64,000 nucleotides of DNA from Acidimicrobiia bacterium (GTDB lineage: Bacteria; Actinomycetota; Acidimicrobiia; Acidimicrobiales; Bin134). Of the stretch, positions 33,757 to 44,770 are shown one piece after another; position 1 is the first letter of the stretch; each line of letters opens with the position of its first letter. The stretch covers positions 1-64,000 of the forward strand of contig VYEX01000005.1 in assembly GCA_009842675.1 (NCBI GenBank), given 5' to 3'. The notes below the pieces were generated by a model. That model worked only from the letters and a program-made list of their open reading frames with translations. It was not told where the DNA came from and searched no databases. A program made the position numbers and the translations under genes.

Positions 33757-34959
33757 TCAGGCGGCCAGTGCGGAGCGGGGGGTGATCACATCCCAGGCGT
33801 TGTCCCGCATCATGGCTTTGGCCTCTGAGTCGGTGAAGTTGGGAATGTCGTATATGAAGTCGGTGGGAACCTCCAGCCCCTCGGCGTGGGGGTAGTCGGA
33901 GCCGAACAGCATGTGGTCGGCGCCCATCGTCTCTTTGATCAGGTCGATGTCGTCCTCGTAATAGGGCGATACCCAGACATGGGCCAAGAACTGGTCAACC
34001 GGGTCGGTCTGGAACTCGTTGGGCATTTTGCCGTAGGCGATCTTGAGCTCCTCCACCAGCCGGGGAGCGAACATCCCCCCGTTCTCAATGCAGGCGATCC
34101 GCAGGTTGGGGTGGCGGTCGTACAGCCCATGGCACACCATGGCCGCCATGGTGTCGAAGATCTGGCGGTCGTGGCCGGTGACCTGCTTGAACGTGGAAGT
34201 TCGGAACGACTGGAAGTCCTCGGTCGGCTCCCACATCTCGTTGTATTCGTGCAGGCCGCCGTCGCCGCCGTGCATCCCCACGGTGATGCCAGCCTCAGCG
34301 AGGCGGGCCCACACCGGGTCGTAGTCGGGCATTCCCGGCGATTGGCTCCCGCCGTCGGCGGTGGGCACCGGCCCGGGCACCATCACCACCATGCGGGCGT
34401 CGTTTTCCAAGGCCCACTCCACTTCGGAAACGGCCCAGTCCACGTTGATCATCGAGATCACCGGAGCGGCGAATATGCGCTCCTGATAGGCGAAGCCCCA
34501 GTCCTCGGCCAGCCAGCGGTTGAATGCGGTAAAGGCCGCCACCACCGCCGGAGGGTCGTGGCGCAGGGATTGCTCCATGCCCACGCCCAGAGTGGGGAAG
34601 AACAGGGCGGCTTCGATGTTCTGGGCGTCCATGAGCTCGAGGCGCTTGTCCCGATCTCGATACTCGGGCCGCTCGGAGATGGGGTCGAGTTCGCCGAACA
34701 TAGTCTTCACGTCCACACCGTCTTTGTTGCGGCCCCGGAAGAAGTCCTGGAGCGCCCCCGGCTTGGACACCGGGTCGAACGTGGGGTTGGGGATGAACCG
34801 GTTGATCTTGCCCGCCACCAGCAAGCGCTGCTTGCCGTCGATGTTGGCCCACTGCATGCAGCGTTTCTTCATGGTCGGGTCGATGTAGCGAATGAAGGCG
34901 TCGGTGGCCTCGTAGTAGTGGTTGTCGGCGTCGAACACCTTGAAGGGCAGGTCTGCCAT
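33757..34959 (-). CDS. Amidohydrolase_2-family protein
   Basis: 400 aa. The N-terminus MADLPFKVFDADNHYYEATD has the DxDNHYYE form common in actinobacterial members. TVGMHGGDGGLHEYNE and RIACIENGGMFAPRLVEEL follow, and the C-terminal LFGSDYPHAEGL carries the Asp expected of this family's active site. ATG 34959 has GAGGTGC upstream; the longer open frame is antisense to the mutA region. First gene of the four-gene minus-strand operon, divergent from mutA by 141 bp. The substrate is unknown; carboxylated rings are typical for the family. Confidence 0.83.
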   Translation of the reverse strand: MADLPFKVFDADNHYYEATDAFIRYIDPTMKKRCMQWANIDGKQRLLVAGKINRFIPNPTFDPVSKPGALQDFFRGRNKDGVDVKTMFGELDPISERPEYRDRDKRLELMDAQNIEAALFFPTLGVGMEQSLRHDPPAVVAAFTAFNRWLAEDWGFAYQERIFAAPVISMINVDWAVSEVEWALENDARMVVMVPGPVPTADGGSQSPGMPDYDPVWARLAEAGITVGMHGGDGGLHEYNEMWEPTEDFQSFRTSTFKQVTGHDRQIFDTMAAMVCHGLYDRHPNLRIACIENGGMFAPRLVEELKIAYGKMPNEFQTDPVDQFLAHVWVSPYYEDDIDLIKETMGADHMLFGSDYPHAEGLEVPTDFIYDIPNFTDSEAKAMMRDNAWDVITPRSALAA

Positions 34960-35100
34960 TTTGCACCTCTGGATGGGGGAGAGAACGCCTTGATTGTCCT
35001 CCTCATCGGGAATCGGCCACAAGTTGCGCTGCGAAAAGCGACAGCCAGGCTTCTTTTCCAAGGCGGGAAGATTGAGGGCCAGGACGTACCATTCAGAGTT

Positions 35101-36804
35101 GTGAGCGACGCCGTAATGAGCCTGGCCGCCGATTTCGATCCGGCCGGGCGGGACCAGTGGATGGAACTGGTGGAGCAAGTGCTGCGGGGAGCGCCGTTCG
35201 ACAAGAAGCTGGTGGGCACCACCTACGACGACATTCGGATTCAACCTCTCTACACCGGTGACGATCACCCCGGAGACTCGAGCCTCCCCGGAGCCGCGCC
35301 ATTCACCCGAGGCAGCAGGGTTGCGGGCGGGGCGTGGCAGGTTCGCCAGGCCCACAGCCGTGCTACCGGCAACCGGGCTGTGCTGGATGACTTGCGCGGG
35401 GGAGCTGATGCCATAGAGCTCCACATCGACGGTGAAACCAGCCTGGAAGAACTCGAAGAGCTACTGGATGGTGTTCCCGCCACGGTGCCCATCATGCTGG
35501 CGCCGGGGAGCGAGGCCGCGATATGGCACTTGGTCGATCTGTGGGACAGCAGGGGAGTGGCCAGGGACAAGGCTCTCGGCGGTTTTGGGATGGACCCCCG
35601 AGATCCTGCGGTTGCTGAGGCAGTGGCCAATACCTTGAGTCGGAACTACCGCAACGTGTTGGTCGCGGCTGTCAACGGGGCGCGACTGGCAGATCAGGGT
35701 GCCACCGAAGCCCAGGAGCTGGCCGGATCTCTGGCCGACGGAGTTGCCTACCTGCGGGCCTGTGAGCAGGCGGGCCTAGACCTGGCACCGGCGGCCGACA
35801 GGCTGGAATTCCGCTACGCCGCGGGAGTGGATCAGTTCTTGACCATGGCCAAGCTGCGCGCCGCTCGCCGGCTGTGGGCCCGGGTGACCGAGGCTTGTGG
35901 CATCGAGCCCGCCGCTCAGCGCCAGCACGCGGTGACTGCCGAAGCCATGATGACCCGCCGCGACCCATGGGTGAACATGATTCGCACCACCGTGGCGTGC
36001 TTTGCCGCCGCGGCGGGTGGGGCCGATGCCATCACTGTGAGCCCCTATGACTCAGCCATTGGTGTGCCTGACCCATTGGGGCTGCGTATCGCCCGCAATA
36101 CTCAGCTGCTGCTTCGGGAGGAGTCCCACCTCTATCAGGTGATCGACCCATCGGGCGGCTCCTACTACATCGAATCGCTCACCGATGCCCTGACGACCGC
36201 GGCTTGGGGTCTGTTCCAGGAGCTGGAATCGGGTGCAAGCCTCTCAGAGAGTATTGATGCCGCCCACGAGGCCCGCAGCCGGGATGTGGCCACCCGCCGT
36301 TTGCCGCTCACCGGTGTGAGCGAGTTTCCCGACTTGGATGAGCCGGCCGTCGATCGGCCACCGGTGGCGCCCGATTCCAGAGTGCGCCGCCTGGCCGAGC
36401 CATTCGAGGTATTGCGCGACGCCGCTGAGGCCAGCCCTTCTCTCCTGACCGCGTTCTTGGCCAGTCTGGGCACCATCACCGTCCACACGGCCCGGACTGC
36501 ATTTTCCGCCAATCTGCTGGCTGCCGGCGGAATCGGTGCCGTTGGCGGAGATGGATACGACACACCGTCAGAAGCGGCCTCGGCGTGGAAAGCGTCGGGC
36601 ACGCCCATCGCGGTGGTGTGCTCTTCTGACCAAATGTACGAAGAGCATGCCGCTGCCGCAGTGTCCGCCCTGAGAGAGGCCGGATGCGGCTACGTGCTGC
36701 TGGCTGGCCGTCCCGATGATCGGTGGGGAGCCGACGGCTATATCTACATGGGCTGTGACGCGCTGGCCGCCCTGTGCGCCATCCACGAGAGGCTGGGCCT
36801 ATGA
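35101..36804 (+). CDS. mutA: Methylmalonyl-CoA mutase small subunit
   Basis: 567 aa, non-catalytic subunit of the heterodimeric mutase, which interconverts (R)-methylmalonyl-CoA and succinyl-CoA. It carries the mutase barrel ([13 protein letters not shown]-like start, [40 protein letters not shown]) and a degenerate C-terminal cobalamin-type domain without the DxHxxG motif. GTG 35101 is chosen; ATG 35116 is an alternative. The frame stays open another 405 codons upstream but this is antisense to the amidohydrolase. Its stop overlaps mutB in ATGA. Confidence 0.92.
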   Translation: MSDAVMSLAADFDPAGRDQWMELVEQVLRGAPFDKKLVGTTYDDIRIQPLYTGDDHPGDSSLPGAAPFTRGSRVAGGAWQVRQAHSRATGNRAVLDDLRGGADAIELHIDGETSLEELEELLDGVPATVPIMLAPGSEAAIWHLVDLWDSRGVARDKALGGFGMDPRDPAVAEAVANTLSRNYRNVLVAAVNGARLADQGATEAQELAGSLADGVAYLRACEQAGLDLAPAADRLEFRYAAGVDQFLTMAKLRAARRLWARVTEACGIEPAAQRQHAVTAEAMMTRRDPWVNMIRTTVACFAAAAGGADAITVSPYDSAIGVPDPLGLRIARNTQLLLREESHLYQVIDPSGGSYYIESLTDALTTAAWGLFQELESGASLSESIDAAHEARSRDVATRRLPLTGVSEFPDLDEPAVDRPPVAPDSRVRRLAEPFEVLRDAAEASPSLLTAFLASLGTITVHTARTAFSANLLAAGGIGAVGGDGYDTPSEAASAWKASGTPIAVVCSSDQMYEEHAAAAVSALREAGCGYVLLAGRPDDRWGADGYIYMGCDALAALCAIHERLGL

Positions 36805-38999
36805 CTGTCCCCGACTTCTCCGGCGTCGACCTCCATGTTTCGCCGGTCTCCGGCGCCAACGGCATGAACTGGGCCGACCTGGTGGCTGCGCAGACCGGGG
36901 AGAGCCCCGACCGCCTCACCTGGGCTACCCCCGAGGGATTCGGCGTGCGCCGGCTTTACACCGCCGAGGACCGGGCGCCGCTGGACTTCTGCGACACCTA
37001 CCCCGGGCTGGAGCCGTATCTGCGGGGTCCCTACGCCACGATGTACGCCACCCAGCCGTGGACCATTCGCCAATATGCCGGATTCTCCACCGCTGAGGAT
37101 TCCAACGCCTTTTACCGCCGCAACCTGGCTGCCGGCCAGAAGGGCCTGTCGGTGGCCTTCGACCTGGCCACCCATCGGGGCTACGACTCCGACAACCAGC
37201 GGGTGAGCGGTGATGTGGGCATGGCCGGGGTGGCCATCGACTCCATTCTCGACATGCAGATCCTGTTCGACGGCATCCCGCTGGACCAGATGACCGTGTC
37301 GATGACCATGAACGGAGCAGTACTGCCAATCCTGGCCATGTACATCGTGGCCGGCGAGGAGCAGGGGGTAGCGCCGGAGAAACTGGCCGGGACCATCCAG
37401 AACGACATCTTGAAGGAGTTCATGGTCCGCAACACCTTCATATACCCGCCGACACCGTCGATGCGGATCATCTCCGACATATTCGCCTTCACCTCGGCCA
37501 ACATGCCCAAGTTCAACTCCATCTCCATCTCCGGCTACCACATGCAAGAGGCCGGGGCCACCCTCGACCTTGAGCTGGCCTACACCCTGGCCGACGGGGT
37601 TGAGTACGTGCGGGCCGGACTGGACTCGGGGCTGGATATTGACGCCTTTGCCCCTCGGCTCAGCTTCTTCTGGTGCATCGGCATGAACTTCTTCATGGAG
37701 GTGGCCAAGCTGCGCGCCGCCCGCCTGCTGTGGGCCAAGCTCATGCGGCCATTCAATCCGTCCAATCCCCGGTCGCTATCGCTTCGCACCCACAGCCAGA
37801 CCTCGGGGTGGAGCCTCACCGCCCAAGACGTATTCAACAACGTGGTCCGCACCACCATCGAGGCCATGGCCGCCACCCAAGGCCATACCCAGTCGCTGCA
37901 CACCAACGCATTGGATGAAGCCCTGGCCCTACCCACCGATTTCTCAGCCCGGATCGCCCGCAACACCCAGCTCTTATTGCAGCACGAGTCGGGCACCTGC
38001 CGGGTGGCCGACCCCTGGGGCGGTTCGTACTACGTGGAGCGCCTTACCCACGACCTGGCCCAGCGGGCGTGGGAGCACATCAGCGAGGTGGAGGCGGCCG
38101 GCGGCATGGCCGAAGCCATCGAGGCGGGGATTCCCAAGATGCGCATTGAAGAGGCGGCGGCCCGTACTCAGGCCCGAATCGACTCCGGTGCTCAGACGGT
38201 GGTGGGCGTGAACCGCTACCAGGTGGACGGTGAAGAGGGCATTGAGGTCCTCAAGGTGGACAACGCCGAAGTCCGGGCTTCCCAGATCGCCCGCCTTGAG
38301 CGGCTGCGGGCCGAGCGGGACAACGAGGCCTGTAGTCGGGCCTTGGATGCGTTGACGGCGGGCGCCGACCGCCCAGTCGGCAGCGCGGACTCCAACTTGC
38401 TAGCCCTAGCGGTGGATGCCGCCCGGGCGCGGGCCACGGTGGGAGAGATCAGCGACGCACTGGAGAAGGTGTATGGTCGCCATGCGCCCCGGATCCGAAC
38501 GATCTCCGGGGTATACCAATCTGAGATGGGACAGAGCGACGGCAATGGCAGCGGCACTGGCAAAGTGCGGGATGCAGTGGCTGGTTTCGCGTCCCGAACC
38601 GGGCGCCGGCCCCGCATTTTGGTGGCCAAGATGGGCCAAGACGGCCATGACCGGGGCCAGAAGGTGATTGCCACCGCGTTTGCCGACCTCGGTTTTGACG
38701 TGGATGTCGGACCGCTGTTCCAAACCCCGGCCGAGGTGGCCCGCCAGGCGGTGGAGGCCGACGTTCACATAGTGGGGGCATCATCGCTGGCCGCCGGGCA
38801 CATGACCTTGGTGCCCGAACTGCGGGCTGAGCTGAAGCAGCTGGGGCGGGCCGACATCATGATCGTGGTCGGCGGGGTCATTCCGCACAGCGACCACGAC
38901 GAGCTGCGGGCCGCGGGGGCCGAGGCCATCTTCGGCCCCGGCACCGTGATTGCCGTCGCCGCCCTGGAACTGCTGGCCGCCTTGGACGACCGCAAGTGA
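36801..38999 (+). CDS. mutB: Methylmalonyl-CoA mutase large (catalytic) subunit
   Basis: 732-residue adenosylcobalamin-dependent mutase. Substrate barrel: [40 protein letters not shown] and [21 protein letters not shown]-terminal B12-binding domain [20 protein letters not shown] with the base-off motif DGHDRG. Length and motifs are normal for MutB. ATG 36801 overlaps the mutA stop (ATGA), and its own TGA overlaps the meaB GTG (GTGA), so the three are translationally coupled. Works in propionyl-CoA, odd-chain fatty acid and branched amino acid breakdown. Confidence 0.96.
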   Translation: MTVPDFSGVDLHVSPVSGANGMNWADLVAAQTGESPDRLTWATPEGFGVRRLYTAEDRAPLDFCDTYPGLEPYLRGPYATMYATQPWTIRQYAGFSTAEDSNAFYRRNLAAGQKGLSVAFDLATHRGYDSDNQRVSGDVGMAGVAIDSILDMQILFDGIPLDQMTVSMTMNGAVLPILAMYIVAGEEQGVAPEKLAGTIQNDILKEFMVRNTFIYPPTPSMRIISDIFAFTSANMPKFNSISISGYHMQEAGATLDLELAYTLADGVEYVRAGLDSGLDIDAFAPRLSFFWCIGMNFFMEVAKLRAARLLWAKLMRPFNPSNPRSLSLRTHSQTSGWSLTAQDVFNNVVRTTIEAMAATQGHTQSLHTNALDEALALPTDFSARIARNTQLLLQHESGTCRVADPWGGSYYVERLTHDLAQRAWEHISEVEAAGGMAEAIEAGIPKMRIEEAAARTQARIDSGAQTVVGVNRYQVDGEEGIEVLKVDNAEVRASQIARLERLRAERDNEACSRALDALTAGADRPVGSADSNLLALAVDAARARATVGEISDALEKVYGRHAPRIRTISGVYQSEMGQSDGNGSGTGKVRDAVAGFASRTGRRPRILVAKMGQDGHDRGQKVIATAFADLGFDVDVGPLFQTPAEVARQAVEADVHIVGASSLAAGHMTLVPELRAELKQLGRADIMIVVGGVIPHSDHDELRAAGAEAIFGPGTVIAVAALELLAALDDRK

Positions 39000-39970
39000 T
39001 CGACCTCGACGCCTGTGTCGAGGGGGTGCTAGGGGCCGACCGCACTTGGCTGGGCCGGGCGGTCACCCTGATGGAGAGCACCAAGCCCGATGATCGGGAG
39101 TCGGCTACCGAGCTTCTTCAGCGGCTCTTGCCCCACACCGGCGGCGCTCGCCGGGTGGGCATCACCGGCGTGCCCGGAGTGGGGAAGTCAACCTTCATCG
39201 ACGCGTTGGGTACCCACCTCACCTCCCAAGACCACCGGGTGGCGGTGCTGGCGGTGGACCCGTCTTCGTCGGTCTCGGGGGGCAGCATCCTCGGCGACAA
39301 GACCCGGATGCCCAACCTGGCAATTGACGATGCTGCCTACATCCGTCCGTCGCCGTCCTCCGGTTCGCTGGGCGGGGTGACCCGCACCACCCGCGAGACC
39401 ATGACCGTGGTGGAGGCGGCCGGATTCGACGTGGTTCTGGTGGAGACGGTGGGAGTGGGTCAGTCGGAGATTGCGGTTGCCGACATGGTGGACTTCTTTC
39501 TGGTGATGATGCTGCCCGGTGCCGGCGACGAGCTCCAGGGCATCAAGAAGGGCGTGTTGGAATTGGCCGACGCCTTGGTGGTGAACAAGGCCGACGGCGG
39601 CAACGAGATTGCCGCTCAGCGGGCGGTGCGGGACTATCGGGCTGCGCTGGCCATGACCGCTCCGGACAATCCCAATTGGGTTCCCCCGGTGCTGGCGGTC
39701 AGCGCTATCGAGGGCACCGGCCTCGACCAGGTGTGGGACCAGATCCAGGCCTACTTCCAGGTGCTGGCCGACTCCGGCGAACTCGCCGGCCAGCGTGCTG
39801 GCCAGCAAGTGCGGTGGATGTGGGCCATGGTGGAGAATCGCCTCCGCGATCGCCTACAGGCCTCGCGTGCCGTTGGCGATCTGGCTGCTCAGCTTGAGCA
39901 GCAGGTTGCCGCCGGTCAGACCGCCCCTGCGGCCGCGGCGGACCAAATCTTGGCTGCTTTCGATAGCTAG
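38996..39970 (+). CDS. meaB: Methylmalonyl-CoA mutase-associated GTPase (MeaB/ArgK)
   Basis: 324-residue G3E GTPase that protects and reloads methylmalonyl-CoA mutase with its cobalamin cofactor. Walker A is [15 protein letters not shown], switch region [14 protein letters not shown], base recognition motif NKADGG, and the signature [15 protein letters not shown] is present. GTG 38996 overlaps the mutB stop. It ends the operon; a strong hairpin follows at 40003. Confidence 0.95.
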   Translation: MIDLDACVEGVLGADRTWLGRAVTLMESTKPDDRESATELLQRLLPHTGGARRVGITGVPGVGKSTFIDALGTHLTSQDHRVAVLAVDPSSSVSGGSILGDKTRMPNLAIDDAAYIRPSPSSGSLGGVTRTTRETMTVVEAAGFDVVLVETVGVGQSEIAVADMVDFFLVMMLPGAGDELQGIKKGVLELADALVVNKADGGNEIAAQRAVRDYRAALAMTAPDNPNWVPPVLAVSAIEGTGLDQVWDQIQAYFQVLADSGELAGQRAGQQVRWMWAMVENRLRDRLQASRAVGDLAAQLEQQVAAGQTAPAAAADQILAAFDS

Positions 39971-40002
39971 TTGATCTCAAGTCCGGGCGGCGGGTCCTGT
40001 CA

Positions 40003-40046
40003 CCGGAAGCGGACCTGGCCGTCGGTGCGGCCAGGTCCGCCTCCGG
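40003..40046. terminator. Bidirectional terminator hairpin
   Basis: An 18-bp stem with a single A-C mismatch (17/18 pairs; G-U on the minus strand) closes an 8-nt loop GTCGGTGC; the core arm is GCGGACCTGGCC. It lies between the converging meaB (stop 39970) and citrate synthase (stop 40093) genes, the expected place for a shared terminator. Confidence 0.8.
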
Positions 40047-40092
40047 CGCCACCCCCCGCCCTCTCGGGGTGATCCAACGGGGGATCCACCAT

Positions 40093-41235
40093 CTAGGTGG
40101 AGTTGTAAAGGGGCCCGGTGTAGCGGGCGCTGGGGCGCATGATCTTGTTGTTGGCGGCTTGCTCAAGCAGATGGGCGCCCCAGCCGACGACCCGGCTGGT
40201 GGTGAAGGTGGGGGTGAAGGCCTCTTGGGGCAATCCGGCCAGGTGGAGCACCACACCGGCGTAGAACTCCACGTTGGTGACGATCACCGCATCAGGCTTC
40301 CACTCGGCCAGATAGGCCAGGATGCGGCTCTCGATGTCGAGGGCCCGGTCCACCAGCTCTCCTCCCAGCTCAATGGCCACGGCTTTCAGTGTCTCGGATC
40401 GCGGGTCAGCCGCTCGGTAGACAGCGTGACCAAACCCCATGATCTTTTGGCCAGCGTCGAGCTCGGCGGCGATCCAGGGCACCGCGTTGTCGGGATGGCC
40501 GATGGCATGCAGCATGTCCAGCACCCGGCCTGGCGCCCCGCCGTGGAGTGGGCCGGCCAAGGCGGCCAGCGCACCGCCTATGGCCCCGGCCACGTCGGTG
40601 CCGGTGCTGGTAATGACCCGGGCAGTGAACGTGGAGGCGTTGAAGCCGTGGTCGGCGGTCAAGCACAGGTAGGTCTCCACTGCCCGGGCATGCTCGGGGT
40701 GAGGGGCCTTGCCCAGGGTCATGCGCAGGTAGTCGGCACTGTGGGACAGCGACTCTTCGGGTTCCAGCGGCTCAGCCCCTGAGCGAATGCGGTTGACCGC
40801 CGCCAACACAGTTGGGGTTATCCCAATGGCCCGCATGACCGCAGCTCGCCGCTCGTCCGAGCCGAGGTCCAAGGTGGGCCGGGGATCCACTTCCACTCCC
40901 AGAACACTTCGCAAGACCGACATTGGCGGCAGATCGGTCTTGGCCAGGGCAGAAACCATCTCTGCGGCCTCCGGCGTCAGACGACGGGCGGTGGCCAGCT
41001 CGGCTCGGAAGTCCTCCTCGGCTGTGCGGTCGGGAAGGGTGCCGTTCAAGAGCAGGTAGGCCACCGCCTCAAAGGAGTGATCACGGGCCAGTGCCGCCGC
41101 ACTATGACCCCGATAGTGGTACCACCCCTCATCCCCGCGAACCGAGCCCACCTCCGTGTCGGCCACGATCAAGCCCTTCAGGCCAGGAGGAGCAATGTTC
41201 TTAGTCAACGGGGACACAGCATTCATGTCGCCCAT
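40093..41235 (-). CDS. Citrate synthase / 2-methylcitrate synthase
   Basis: 380 aa, condensing acetyl-CoA or propionyl-CoA with oxaloacetate. Active-site histidines: His196 (ADHGFNAS), His231 (GPLHGGAP) and His270 (MGFGHAVYR). The usual catalytic Asp is Glu323 (TNVEFYAG), a change I believe also occurs in some mycobacterial citrate synthase 2 proteins. ATG 41235 or 41226 may be the start. Neighbouring mutAB-meaB suggests a link to propionyl-CoA metabolism, so methylcitrate synthase is possible. Divergent from the DNA-binding citrate synthase at 41310. Confidence 0.88.
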   Translation of the reverse strand: MGDMNAVSPLTKNIAPPGLKGLIVADTEVGSVRGDEGWYHYRGHSAAALARDHSFEAVAYLLLNGTLPDRTAEEDFRAELATARRLTPEAAEMVSALAKTDLPPMSVLRSVLGVEVDPRPTLDLGSDERRAAVMRAIGITPTVLAAVNRIRSGAEPLEPEESLSHSADYLRMTLGKAPHPEHARAVETYLCLTADHGFNASTFTARVITSTGTDVAGAIGGALAALAGPLHGGAPGRVLDMLHAIGHPDNAVPWIAAELDAGQKIMGFGHAVYRAADPRSETLKAVAIELGGELVDRALDIESRILAYLAEWKPDAVIVTNVEFYAGVVLHLAGLPQEAFTPTFTTSRVVGWGAHLLEQAANNKIMRPSARYTGPLYNST

Positions 41236-41247
41236 TATCCACTAGTA

Positions 41248-41297
41248 TTGATATATTGACTACATTGATCAATATCTACATTGATTAGTCAATATAT
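41248..41297. promoter_or_regulatory. AT-rich palindromic operator/promoter between two citrate synthase genes
   Basis: In the 74-bp gap between divergent citrate synthase genes, ATATATTGACTA (41251-41262) and its exact complement TAGTCAATATAT (41286-41297) form a 12-bp inverted repeat. Inside it sits a second palindrome, ATTGATCAAT (41264-41273), and the word TTGAT recurs. The stretch is far more AT-rich than anything nearby. It fits a binding site for the helix-turn-helix domain of the neighbouring citrate synthase fusion, controlling both genes. Confidence 0.6.
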
Positions 41298-41309
41298 GGG
41301 GGTGTCGGT

Positions 41310-42488
41310 ATGGACAATTGGCTGACCAGTTCTGAGGCAGCCGCCCGTCTCGGCGTCAAGCGGGCCACCCTCTACTCCTATGTGAGCCGCGGTCTGCTGG
41401 AGCGAGCAGTCGACTTGGACGGACGCAGTTCGCGTTTCGACCCCGAAGGGGTGGATCGCCTTCGCACTCGTTCCAGAAATCGAGGTGATGGCGAGGTCGG
41501 TGTTCTGGTCTCTTCTGGCATTACCCAGGTAGCTGACGGAGAGTTGCGAGTGCGGGGCCGCAATCTGATCGGAATGTCAGCCGATACCCGATTTGAAGGA
41601 GCCGCCGATTGGGTTTGGGGCGCAGAGCCAGATGGCCAATGGTCCCAAAGCGAAGAGGCCGGAGACGTTGCCCGTCGTGTCCAGGATCTATTGCCGGATA
41701 GCGCACCGATGATTGATCGTCTTCGAGTCGCGGTGAGCGTTGCATCGGCCACCGACCCCCTTCGCAACGATCTCTCGCCTTCATCGGTTCGGGGTGTGGG
41801 GAGACGGGTAATCGACTTGATGGTGGATTCGCTTCCCGTGTTTGCCGGTAGACGAGATGGCGATCTGGCTGACAGGCTGTGGTGCCGACTGGCACCGGGG
41901 CGATCCAATGCCCGCCAGCGGGCTGTTCTCAACCGGGCCCTGGTTCTGTTGCTGGACCACGGGCTGGCCAGTTCCACCCTCGGTGTTCGAGTGGCGGCAT
42001 CAGTGCGAGCCGATCCCTATTCGGCGGTGGCCGCTGGTCTCGGAATCCTGGGTGGACGGCTGCACGGCGCGGCCAGCGCTCCCGTTCATCAGATCTTCCA
42101 GGAAGCGGTTACCAGCGGCGATCCAGCCGGGGCGCTGGGGGAGGCCCAGCGTCGCTCGGGCCGCACCCCCGGATTCGGCCATTCGATCTACCGCCGGAAC
42201 GATCCTCGATACAGCGCACTCATGGAGTCCATTGCTGGGGCATGGGCAACGCACGAGCATCTTCCCCTGGTGCTGACGGTGCAGAGCCTGGCGTCAGAGC
42301 GTACCGATGCGCCCGCCACCATCGACTTCGCATTGGGCGCCCTTACTTTCCTGGCCGGAATGCGCCCCGAAGCCGGCGAGGCTGTCTTTGCCATCGCCCG
42401 CACCGCGGGTTGGATCGCCCACGCCCTAGAGGAATACGACGAAGACCCGCTCCGCTTCCGCTTCAGAGCCCGCTACACGGGGAGCTAG
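41310..42488 (+). CDS. Citrate synthase with N-terminal helix-turn-helix domain
   Basis: 392 aa. Residues 4-50 form a MerR/excisionase-type DNA-binding domain ([29 protein letters not shown]). After a linker of about 80 residues comes a citrate synthase core: His217 (LLDHGLASS), His252 (GRLHGAASA), His291 ([15 protein letters not shown]) and Asp339 (ATIDFALGA), i.e. the full catalytic triad. So it may be both enzyme and regulator, sensing acyl-CoA or oxaloacetate. ATG 41310 follows GGGGGTG. Its stop codon shares the palindrome CTAG (42485-42488) with the stop of the convergent ABC gene. Confidence 0.85.
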   Translation: MDNWLTSSEAAARLGVKRATLYSYVSRGLLERAVDLDGRSSRFDPEGVDRLRTRSRNRGDGEVGVLVSSGITQVADGELRVRGRNLIGMSADTRFEGAADWVWGAEPDGQWSQSEEAGDVARRVQDLLPDSAPMIDRLRVAVSVASATDPLRNDLSPSSVRGVGRRVIDLMVDSLPVFAGRRDGDLADRLWCRLAPGRSNARQRAVLNRALVLLLDHGLASSTLGVRVAASVRADPYSAVAAGLGILGGRLHGAASAPVHQIFQEAVTSGDPAGALGEAQRRSGRTPGFGHSIYRRNDPRYSALMESIAGAWATHEHLPLVLTVQSLASERTDAPATIDFALGALTFLAGMRPEAGEAVFAIARTAGWIAHALEEYDEDPLRFRFRARYTGS

Positions 42489-43270
42489 AGGATCTGGGAC
42501 AGGAAGAGTTGGGTGCGCTCTTCTCGGGGGTTGGTGAAGAAGTGCTCGGGCTCGCCGACTTCGACGATCTCGCCGTCGGCCATGAAGATGACCCGGTCGG
42601 CGGCCTCCCGGGCGAATCCCATCTCGTGGGTGACCACGATCAGGGTCATGCCCGTTTGCGAGAGTTCGAGGATCACCTCGAGCACTTCTGAGATCATCTC
42701 TGGGTCGAGGGCTGAGGTGGGCTCGTCGAACAGCATGATCTTGGGTTGCATGGCCAGCGAGCGGGCAATGGCCACCCGCTGCTGCTGTCCGCCGGAGAGC
42801 TGACCAGGGAATTTCCGGGCCTGCTCGGGGATCTTGACCCGCTCCAAGAGCTCCATGGCTCGATCCTCGGCCTGCTTCTTGGGCATTTTCAGCACCTGGC
42901 GAGGGCCCAGGGTGATGTTGTCGATCACGGTGATGTGGGGGAACAGGTTGAACTGCTGGAAGACCATGCCGGTCTCCCGGCGGATGAGGGCGATGTTGCG
43001 CACGTCGTCGGTGAGCTCAACTCCGTCCACCACGATTCGGCCTCGGTCATGATGTTCCAGCCGGTTAATGCAGCGGATGAGGGTGGACTTGCCAGATCCG
43101 GAAGGCCCGATCACCACCACCACTTCGCCCGTGCCCACCTTCATGTCGATGTTGGATAGGGCTTGGAAGGTTCCGAAGAACTTATCGACGCCGGACATCT
43201 CGACGATGAGATCCCGGCCGCCGATTTGGGTGGCGTCGCTGTAGACGTTGGATGTTGTTGTGTCTGTCAT
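42485..43270 (-). CDS. Polar amino acid ABC transporter ATPase (AapP/GlnQ type)
   Basis: 261 aa. Walker [12 protein letters not shown]-loop [17 protein letters not shown], signature [18 protein letters not shown], Walker [17 protein letters not shown]-loop [11 protein letters not shown]; all are typical of the glutamine/general amino acid family. ATG 43270 overlaps the upstream permease stop by 4 bp. It is the last of four transporter genes. Its TAG uses the same CTAG as the convergent citrate synthase gene. Confidence 0.93.
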   Translation of the reverse strand: MTDTTTSNVYSDATQIGGRDLIVEMSGVDKFFGTFQALSNIDMKVGTGEVVVVIGPSGSGKSTLIRCINRLEHHDRGRIVVDGVELTDDVRNIALIRRETGMVFQQFNLFPHITVIDNITLGPRQVLKMPKKQAEDRAMELLERVKIPEQARKFPGQLSGGQQQRVAIARSLAMQPKIMLFDEPTSALDPEMISEVLEVILELSQTGMTLIVVTHEMGFAREAADRVIFMADGEIVEVGEPEHFFTNPREERTQLFLSQIL

Positions 43271-44766
43271 CGTTCTCCGACTCCGAGGTGGCGCTCAAGG
43301 CGCTGGCTTTCCTTTGACATGGTGTAGCTGATGGCCCAGTAGGCGAAGGCCACGAAAACCAGGGTTTCCGCAATAGCGGTGGTTGAGAATTCCTGCTGGG
43401 AGTGGATGAGCTCCCGAGCCCGATAGAACTCCACCACGCTGATAAAGGCGAAGAGAGTGCTGTCTTTGTACAAGCTGATGAACTGGCCCACCATGGCGGG
43501 GATCACCGCCCTCAGAGCCTGGGGAAGCACGATGAGGCGCATGACCCCGGGGGGTTGAAGCCCCACGGCTTGACCGGCCTCGATCTGGCCCCTGGGTACG
43601 GCTTGTAGGCCACCGCGCACCACCTCGGCCAGATAGGCCGAGCTGAAAATGGTGAAGACGATGACCGTTCGGGTTGTCAGGGAGAGCGGCGTGTCGACGT
43701 TGAGGAAAAAGTCGATGAAGATCTTGGCGATGAACAGCAGAGCGATGAATGGCACGCCCCGGAACAGCTCGATGTAGCCCACGCAGAGCCAGCGAATCGC
43801 GGGAAGCGAGGAACGCCGTCCTACTGCCAGCAGCAAGGCCAGCGGGAATGACAAAATAATTGCCGCCCCGGAAGCCACCAACGTGAGGTACAGGCCTGAC
43901 CAGTCGTCCCAACTCACGCTGGAGGTGTCGCCGATTAGCCAGTAGACCACCCTCACGGCAACGACTGCGGCGACTACGGCCACGATCTGGGCTGCCCGCT
44001 TGAGCCACAAGAGATCTCTGGCGGTTACCAGTCGCGCCCGGCCGAATATCGGCCAGGCCATCGTCGTTCCCAGGTATCTGGTGAGATCTCTTGCGCCGGC
44101 GATTTGGAAGGCGGCGAATGCGAACAGCGCACTCATCCACCACCATGCGTTTCCATTTGCGCCCGAGACCACCTGGAAGGACACGATGGCCATGAAGGCC
44201 GCCGCATACCAACAGAGGCGCCGGGAGGAGCGAGGCAAGCGCATGGCCCCGGCACGCACCGCGAGTCCAATCGCGATGGTGGAAAGGGTGAATAGAGTCG
44301 GCCAAATGGTTCGGGTGAATACGAGGATGACGGCGAGCAGCAAGAGGATGGACCAGTAGCGGCGTAGCAGATCGAGGGGACTGGGGCGCTGGGCCACAAC
44401 GCCAGTTTCCTCTGACCGGTCTTGGCTTCTGGCGGTGACTGTTCCCCAGGCCAACCCTAGAGCCGAGGCCACGATGTACATCTGGGCCACGAGCCGCCAC
44501 TGCTCGTCGCGGGGATATACGCCCATCATGAGGAGCGTGAGGTTTTTGCGCACCGCCTCCCACTGGCCGGTTACGAATATGAAGCGCCCCCCGTAGTAGA
44601 GGAGGATCGCTCCGACCACCGCGGCAATCACGGTGATCAGGGAGTTGTACCAGTTGTTGAACAGGTTCTTGCGCAGCCAAGTCCTGGGCGAGACTCGCAA
44701 ATCGGGCGGCAGGCGGGATGGGTCGCCCTGCGGGCTTGTCTCGGGGGGAGGCAGGGTGGCGGTCAT
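43267..44766 (-). CDS. Polar amino acid ABC permease (AapM-like)
   Basis: 499-residue membrane protein with multiple helices over the N-terminal two thirds, and the HisM/GlnP-type permease domain at the C-terminus: [40 protein letters not shown] and the EAA-type loop [20 protein letters not shown]. The length, about twice that of GlnP, matches the AapM class of general L-amino acid transporters. ATG 44766 lies 4 bp after the partner permease stop, and its 3' end overlaps the ATPase gene in ATGA. Confidence 0.9.
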   Translation of the reverse strand: MTATLPPPETSPQGDPSRLPPDLRVSPRTWLRKNLFNNWYNSLITVIAAVVGAILLYYGGRFIFVTGQWEAVRKNLTLLMMGVYPRDEQWRLVAQMYIVASALGLAWGTVTARSQDRSEETGVVAQRPSPLDLLRRYWSILLLLAVILVFTRTIWPTLFTLSTIAIGLAVRAGAMRLPRSSRRLCWYAAAFMAIVSFQVVSGANGNAWWWMSALFAFAAFQIAGARDLTRYLGTTMAWPIFGRARLVTARDLLWLKRAAQIVAVVAAVVAVRVVYWLIGDTSSVSWDDWSGLYLTLVASGAAIILSFPLALLLAVGRRSSLPAIRWLCVGYIELFRGVPFIALLFIAKIFIDFFLNVDTPLSLTTRTVIVFTIFSSAYLAEVVRGGLQAVPRGQIEAGQAVGLQPPGVMRLIVLPQALRAVIPAMVGQFISLYKDSTLFAFISVVEFYRARELIHSQQEFSTTAIAETLVFVAFAYWAISYTMSKESQRLERHLGVGER

Positions 44767-44770
44767 CGGC

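Noticed and set aside
33886-35100. 405-codon open extension upstream of mutA on the plus strand
   Set aside because: It is exactly antisense to the well-supported amidohydrolase gene and has no mutase-like sequence; long antisense frames are usual at this GC content.
34960-35100. Possible cobalamin riboswitch before mutA
   Set aside because: The 141-bp divergent region shows no B12-box-like sequence or suitable fold that I can see.
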